A stretch of DNA of 8,718 nucleotides from an uncultured bacterium (GTDB lineage Bacteria > Patescibacteriota > Minisyncoccia > Phycocordibacterales > UBA9973). This document shows positions 6,469 to 8,718 of the stretch, piece by piece (positions within the stretch are counted from its first letter, which is position 1; every line of letters starts with the position of its first letter). Under the pieces are notes generated by a model. It did not search any database. It saw only the letters and a list, made by a program, of their open reading frames with translations, and had not been told where the DNA came from. A program made the position numbers and the translations under genes. The stretch lies in the NCBI GenBank assembly GCA_937895515.1, contig CALAYS010000120.1, forward strand, positions 1-8,718, written 5' to 3'.

Positions 6469-6518
6469 TTATCCACAGTCATACAATATAAATTACAAAG
6501 CTAGCTATAGCCATACAA
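6469..6518. repeat. AT-rich dispersed repeat, right of the RING gene
   Basis: Positions 6469-6500 match 5629-5660 at 26 of 32 bases, and 6503-6518 (AGCTATAGCCATACAA) match 5355-5370 at 15 of 16. The RING gene therefore sits between direct copies of one repeat family. Confidence 0.7.
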
Positions 6519-6621
6519 AGTGTGGTGTGAAATATTAATACCAAAATAGGCTTTTTGAATAAGAGGTACGACATTATTTTTCAGACATTTAGAACTCTGT
6601 ATTTAAAGAAAAACAACATTG

Positions 6622-7058
6622 TCAAAAATAGTTGAGCCACTACGTAAGCCTTTAGGTTATATTTTAATTTTGGGCAAAAAACTTTTTGGCTTGGCTTCGC
6701 TGACACCAACGAAGTTCGCACCCGGGAAAACAACGCTTTCCCGTTGGACCGGTCAAAGGCCTACTAGTACCTGCGGTTGTCTAATATTTCAATCAAAAAT
6801 ATGCCAATGGGTCAGACAAGGTCTTGCCATGTTTAAAATTTATTGAAGAAAATAATCTTTCAAAAATAACTGATTTAGGCTATATTTTACTTTTTAGTCG
6901 AAAAACTTTTTCGACTAATTCTTTCAAATATAGGCCTCCTGAGGAATAGGTCAGCGAAGCTGGCGTAGCCAAGCGGTCAGCGGCAACATTGAAAACTCTA
7001 TATTTGTCTTGGTCTAATTTAAGATAAGCCTACCAAACAATCCTTCAAAAATAGTTGA
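6622..7058. repeat. Three degenerate repeat copies with hairpins
   Basis: TCAAAAATAGTTGA occurs at 6622 and 7045, with TCAAAAATAACTGA at 6860. The first two are followed by AGGYTATATTTTAMTTTT (6654-6671 and 6877-6894) and then by a hairpin built around AAAAACTTTTT. The inner stem is shared but the outer stem differs: GGGC with GGCTT in one copy, TTAGTCG with CGACTAA in the other. GCTTCGCTGAC at 6694-6704 is inverted as GTCAGCGAAGC at 6950-6960, and CGGGAAA/TTTCCCG form a stem at 6723-6743. No convincing gene lies in 6398-7065; a 75-codon frame from 6619 begins with TTG and covers the repeats. Confidence 0.6.
6894..6918. terminator. 25-nt perfect hairpin, 12-bp arms
   Basis: TTAGTCGAAAAA (6894-6905) and TTTTTCGACTAA (6907-6918) are exact reverse complements around a single C at 6906. 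On the minus strand it lies about 150 nt beyond the stop of the frameshifted gene at 7066. It may be a 3'-end signal or a repeat-borne structure. Confidence 0.45.
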
Positions 7059-7065
7059 TTTATAC

Positions 7066-7530
7066 TTACAAGTTTTTACAAAACATTTTATAATATATAG
7101 CAACAAGTTTGCTCCATATCGAAGACAGCCCCTTGCTCTCCCGATCCAGTAATTGAAAATGAGGTTTTCGGATATGTTCAAATGACTGAAAATCTTTGAT
7201 TTCAATAGAAGAATAATTTTTAACAAGATTTTCAGTAATTTGGTTAAAAAACTTTATCTTGTTTGGAGAAGTCCATATACAAAGCGTCTTGATCTTTAAA
7301 AAACATGCTTCCAAGCCTCTAAAGTTAAAAAAAGTATCTGTTATCAAATGAATTATATTGTGGCCCTCACAATGAATATTGCAAAAAAAATTTGCAAAAT
7401 TTATATTTCTATTACACTCACAAATTTTTTCATTACACAATTCTATAGGACCATGTAGACAAACCAATTTACATTCTGTCATACAATCACCTTTAATGGT
7501 TCTTTTTAGTTTGTCGATGTTGTCTATCAT
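7066..7530 (-). CDS. Unknown Cys-containing protein, main part of a frameshifted gene
   Basis: I do not recognise this 154-residue frame. It starts at MIDNIDKL and is Cys-rich in the first third (CMTEC, C-x7-C, CEC, CNIHC), then alternates hydrophobic and polar residues (LKIKTLCIW, SSIEIKDF) in a way loosely like leucine-rich or F-box-type proteins; this is too vague for a call. The codons just upstream in a second frame encode a matching N-terminus, MTEFEESSHFLINCDSEIIV and onward, which stops at 7527-7529 where it overlaps this ATG. One missing base near 7537 would join them as FP-DE-MIDN into about 183 residues. This frame itself has a stop at 7546-7548, so the switch must fall between 7529 and 7546. 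Either a true pseudogene or a sequencing indel. Low GC matches the AT-rich gene class here. Confidence 0.5.
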   Translation of the reverse strand: MIDNIDKLKRTIKGDCMTECKLVCLHGPIELCNEKICECNRNINFANFFCNIHCEGHNIIHLITDTFFNFRGLEACFLKIKTLCIWTSPNKIKFFNQITENLVKNYSSIEIKDFQSFEHIRKPHFQLLDRESKGLSSIWSKLVAIYYKMFCKNL

Positions 7531-7616
7531 TTCATCGGAAAGTTTCTACAGTCAACTACAATAATTTCACTATCACAATTAATTAAAAAGTGCGAGCTTT
7601 CTTCAAATTCAGTCAT
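7527..7616 (-). pseudogene. 5' fragment of the frameshifted gene
   Basis: An ATG at 7614-7616 opens 29 codons (MTEFEESSHFLINCDSEIIV, then VDCRNFPMK) ending in TGA at 7527-7529. The last two codons before the stop fit better as DE in the next frame, leading directly into the Met of the downstream 154-codon frame. This fragment is probably the natural start of that gene, so the downstream ATG is likely not the original start. Confidence 0.45.
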
Positions 7617-7661
7617 TTCTTTTTCTGTTATATTCTATTCGAAATAAAGTCAATAAAATTT

Positions 7662-7696
7662 ATATTGGGACACATTGCGTCACAACGGTCGTTTTT
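7662..7696 (-). promoter_or_regulatory. 3' element copy 2 (quasi-palindrome after the 7719 gene)
   Basis: Read on the minus strand this is TTGTGACGC-AAT-GTGTCCCAA at 7685-7665, flanked by the same A-rich and GACC bases as copy 1. It starts 34 nt past the TAA of the gene at 7719-8309, the same spacing as copy 1 has to the RING gene. It also falls about 46 nt upstream of the frameshifted gene's start, so a promoter role is an alternative. Confidence 0.6.
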
Positions 7697-7718
7697 GTTG
7701 TTGTTTGTGATGTCGTTC

Positions 7719-8309
7719 TTACAACTGAAGGCCAAGTTTCGGGAAATAAACAGTCGTGAACATCTTCTTCAATTCCTGAAGACGGTCAACGGTGAAGCTG
7801 TCCTCGTCATCCTGCGACTCTAATACTTCTACCTTTGACAGGTCGGGCGGAAAAGAGCGACGCAGAACATCGAGCCGAGCTCCCATGGACTTGACATCCT
7901 CGTAGAGACTTGACTTGTCAACTCCTGATGAAAGGGCTGCGACGCGATCATCAGAAAGATTTTTCAGCTTGGTGAGAAAAGAAAGGAAATCGTTCTGAAT
8001 TCTCTTGGCAGACTCATGCACAAACATGTTGTAAAAGGACTGGATGAGGCTGGAGCCATATGCTTGATCGAAAAGTGGATCTCCGGTGATGAGTTCGCAG
8101 CTTTCGAAAGGGAAATCTTTCCTCGGGTCTTGTGAGACCTTGCGAACCGAGCGGAAGGATTCCACGCGTTCGTTGTATTTGGGCAAGGGCTCCCCTTTGT
8201 AAGGGACTGTGTCGTAGAAGGTGGTGGGCGACTCTTCAGCAATCTGAATGTTGCGTGCACTTCGCGGAACGGTCTGGCAAGGATCGCAACCAATATCGGA
8301 ATACGGCAT
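7719..8309 (-). CDS. Conserved-looking protein of unknown function, GC-richer
   Basis: A 196-residue protein I do not recognise. The ATG at 8309 gives MPYSDIGCDPCQTVPRSARN. Residues 1-75 are polar and Pro-rich with C8 and C11 and no obvious fold. Residues 80-190 look mainly helical (SLIQSFYNMFVHESAKRIQN, then DFLSFLTKLKNL) with an acidic segment ESQDDEDSF and a possible coiled coil near RLQELKKMF. There is no signal peptide or membrane segment. Its GC content is plainly higher than that of the flanking AT-rich genes and similar to the RING gene, with which it shares the 3' element. That suggests common origin or common expression class. A structural or virion role is conceivable but unsupported. 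Its start lies about 100 bp from the divergent gene at 8413. Confidence 0.7.
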   Translation of the reverse strand: MPYSDIGCDPCQTVPRSARNIQIAEESPTTFYDTVPYKGEPLPKYNERVESFRSVRKVSQDPRKDFPFESCELITGDPLFDQAYGSSLIQSFYNMFVHESAKRIQNDFLSFLTKLKNLSDDRVAALSSGVDKSSLYEDVKSMGARLDVLRRSFPPDLSKVEVLESQDDEDSFTVDRLQELKKMFTTVYFPKLGLQL

Positions 8310-8342
8310 CGAAAAAGCGTATGAATGATAGTTGCGGGCTTA

Positions 8343-8368
8343 AAAATTGAGAAGGGTTTTTCAATTTG
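8343..8368. promoter_or_regulatory. Divergent AATTGA-type promoter candidates
   Basis: AAAATTGA at 8343-8350 points right, 62 nt before the ATG at 8413. CAAATTGA at 8368-8361 on the minus strand points left, 51 nt before the ATG at 8309. AAAATTGA is the known mimivirus early promoter motif, and the two form an inverted pair (AAATTGA/TCAATTT). Related boxes occur before the RING gene (CGAATTGA, 5687-5694) and the nuclease (AAGATTGA, 4126-4119 minus). In AT-rich DNA chance hits are common, so this is tentative. Confidence 0.35.
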
Positions 8369-8412
8369 CCATCTTTGCGATATATTTTTCTTTTTTTAAA
8401 AACCAGCTTTTA

Positions 8413-8718
8413 ATGAACAGTGGCACTTTTGATCTTTTCATATACGGAGCACAAGAGGAAAGGATTGAGAAGATATCTCATGATCTTAGAAAGTATTTTC
8501 CAAAGAAACGGTTTTTGAAAAAAAGTCAATATGATGAAGAGTTTTTTTGCGAAGAAATTCTATCAGAAAAGATTCTAATTCAGAGAGATATTATGTTCAT
8601 TAACGCCGATGACATGAAAAAAAATCCGTTGAAAGGAAGCGATATCGATGAAATTTATCTCGAAATAAGAAAAAGGTCCTCGCCTCCCGAAAAACCTTTT
8701 CTTATCTTATTTAATCGC
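8413..8718 (+). CDS. Unknown protein, 5' part, runs off the window
   Basis: An uninterrupted frame of 102 codons starts at the ATG at 8413 and is still open at the last base, so the gene is truncated by the window. An in-frame TAA at 8395-8397 makes this the first possible ATG. The product begins MNSGTFDLFIYGAQEERIEK and is rich in Lys, Glu, Phe and Ile, with a basic patch (KYFPKKRFLKKSQYD) and hydrophobic strands FDLFIYG, DIMFINADD and PFLILFNR. The alternating strand-helix look (FIYG, MFIN, FLILFN) suggests a small alpha/beta domain, but I recognise no family. It is divergent from the gene at 7719-8309 and AT-rich like the kinase and nuclease genes. Confidence 0.65.
   Translation, partial: MNSGTFDLFIYGAQEERIEKISHDLRKYFPKKRFLKKSQYDEEFFCEEILSEKILIQRDIMFINADDMKKNPLKGSDIDEIYLEIRKRSSPPEKPFLILFNR

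Noticed and set aside
6619..6846. 75-codon plus-strand frame
   Set aside because: TTG start and it spans repeat and hairpin sequence that recurs nearby in other frames.
6431..7685. Recombination sites for the serine recombinase at the two 21-nt quasi-palindromes
   Set aside because: The sites lie about 4 kb from the recombinase and sit at fixed distances from stop codons, which favours a 3'-end role. I could not exclude it fully.

Overview
This is an AT-rich window with intronless genes on both strands and long repeat-filled gaps. The gene set points to a eukaryotic large DNA virus (Nucleocytoviricota, an amoeba-type giant virus) more than to a bacterium or a host chromosome. It comprises a FEN1/XPG-family flap nuclease, a eukaryotic-type protein kinase, a C3HC4 RING protein, a candidate Ulp1-like (C48-type) cysteine protease, a bacterial-type serine recombinase, and palindromes just downstream of several stop codons. 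I cannot fix the viral family from sequence alone. A chromosome-end region of a protist is a weaker alternative, suggested by the telomere-like 7-mer array at the left edge.

Layout. 1-309: a TCTAAAC array, degenerate ~64-bp repeats that each begin with that 7-mer or a variant of it, and inverted copies of their core. 440-1324 (+): candidate C48-like protease, followed at once by a perfect hairpin. 1536-2432 (+): serine recombinase with a bacterial look. 2491-2736 (+): small Cys-rich putative zinc protein whose frame is broken by a 19-bp tandem duplication. 3076-4083 (-): FEN1-like nuclease. 4165-5157 (-): Ser/Thr-type kinase; a 24-bp perfect palindrome lies between these two. 5158-5737: AT-rich dispersed repeats. 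5738-6397 (+): GC-richer RING gene. 6398-7065: repeats and hairpins, no convincing gene. 7066-7616 (-): gene split by a frameshift. 7719-8309 (-): GC-richer protein of unknown function. 8413-8718 (+): 5' part of a gene that runs off the window.

How it fits together. The nuclease and kinase are co-directional neighbours. The nuclease would act in DNA replication or repair, and the kinase and RING protein would modify host or viral proteins. The protease candidate could mature virion proteins, as C48-like enzymes do in poxviruses and African swine fever virus. Two genes appear to be decaying, and repeats are dense, so this looks like a fluid, accessory part of a genome.

The most unusual signal is a 35-nt block (31/35 identical, no gaps) lying downstream of both GC-richer genes. 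Its quasi-palindromic core starts exactly 34 nt past the stop in each, in the same sense relative to the gene. It could be a shared 3'-end RNA element, or the inverted ends of a ~1.28-kb insertion.
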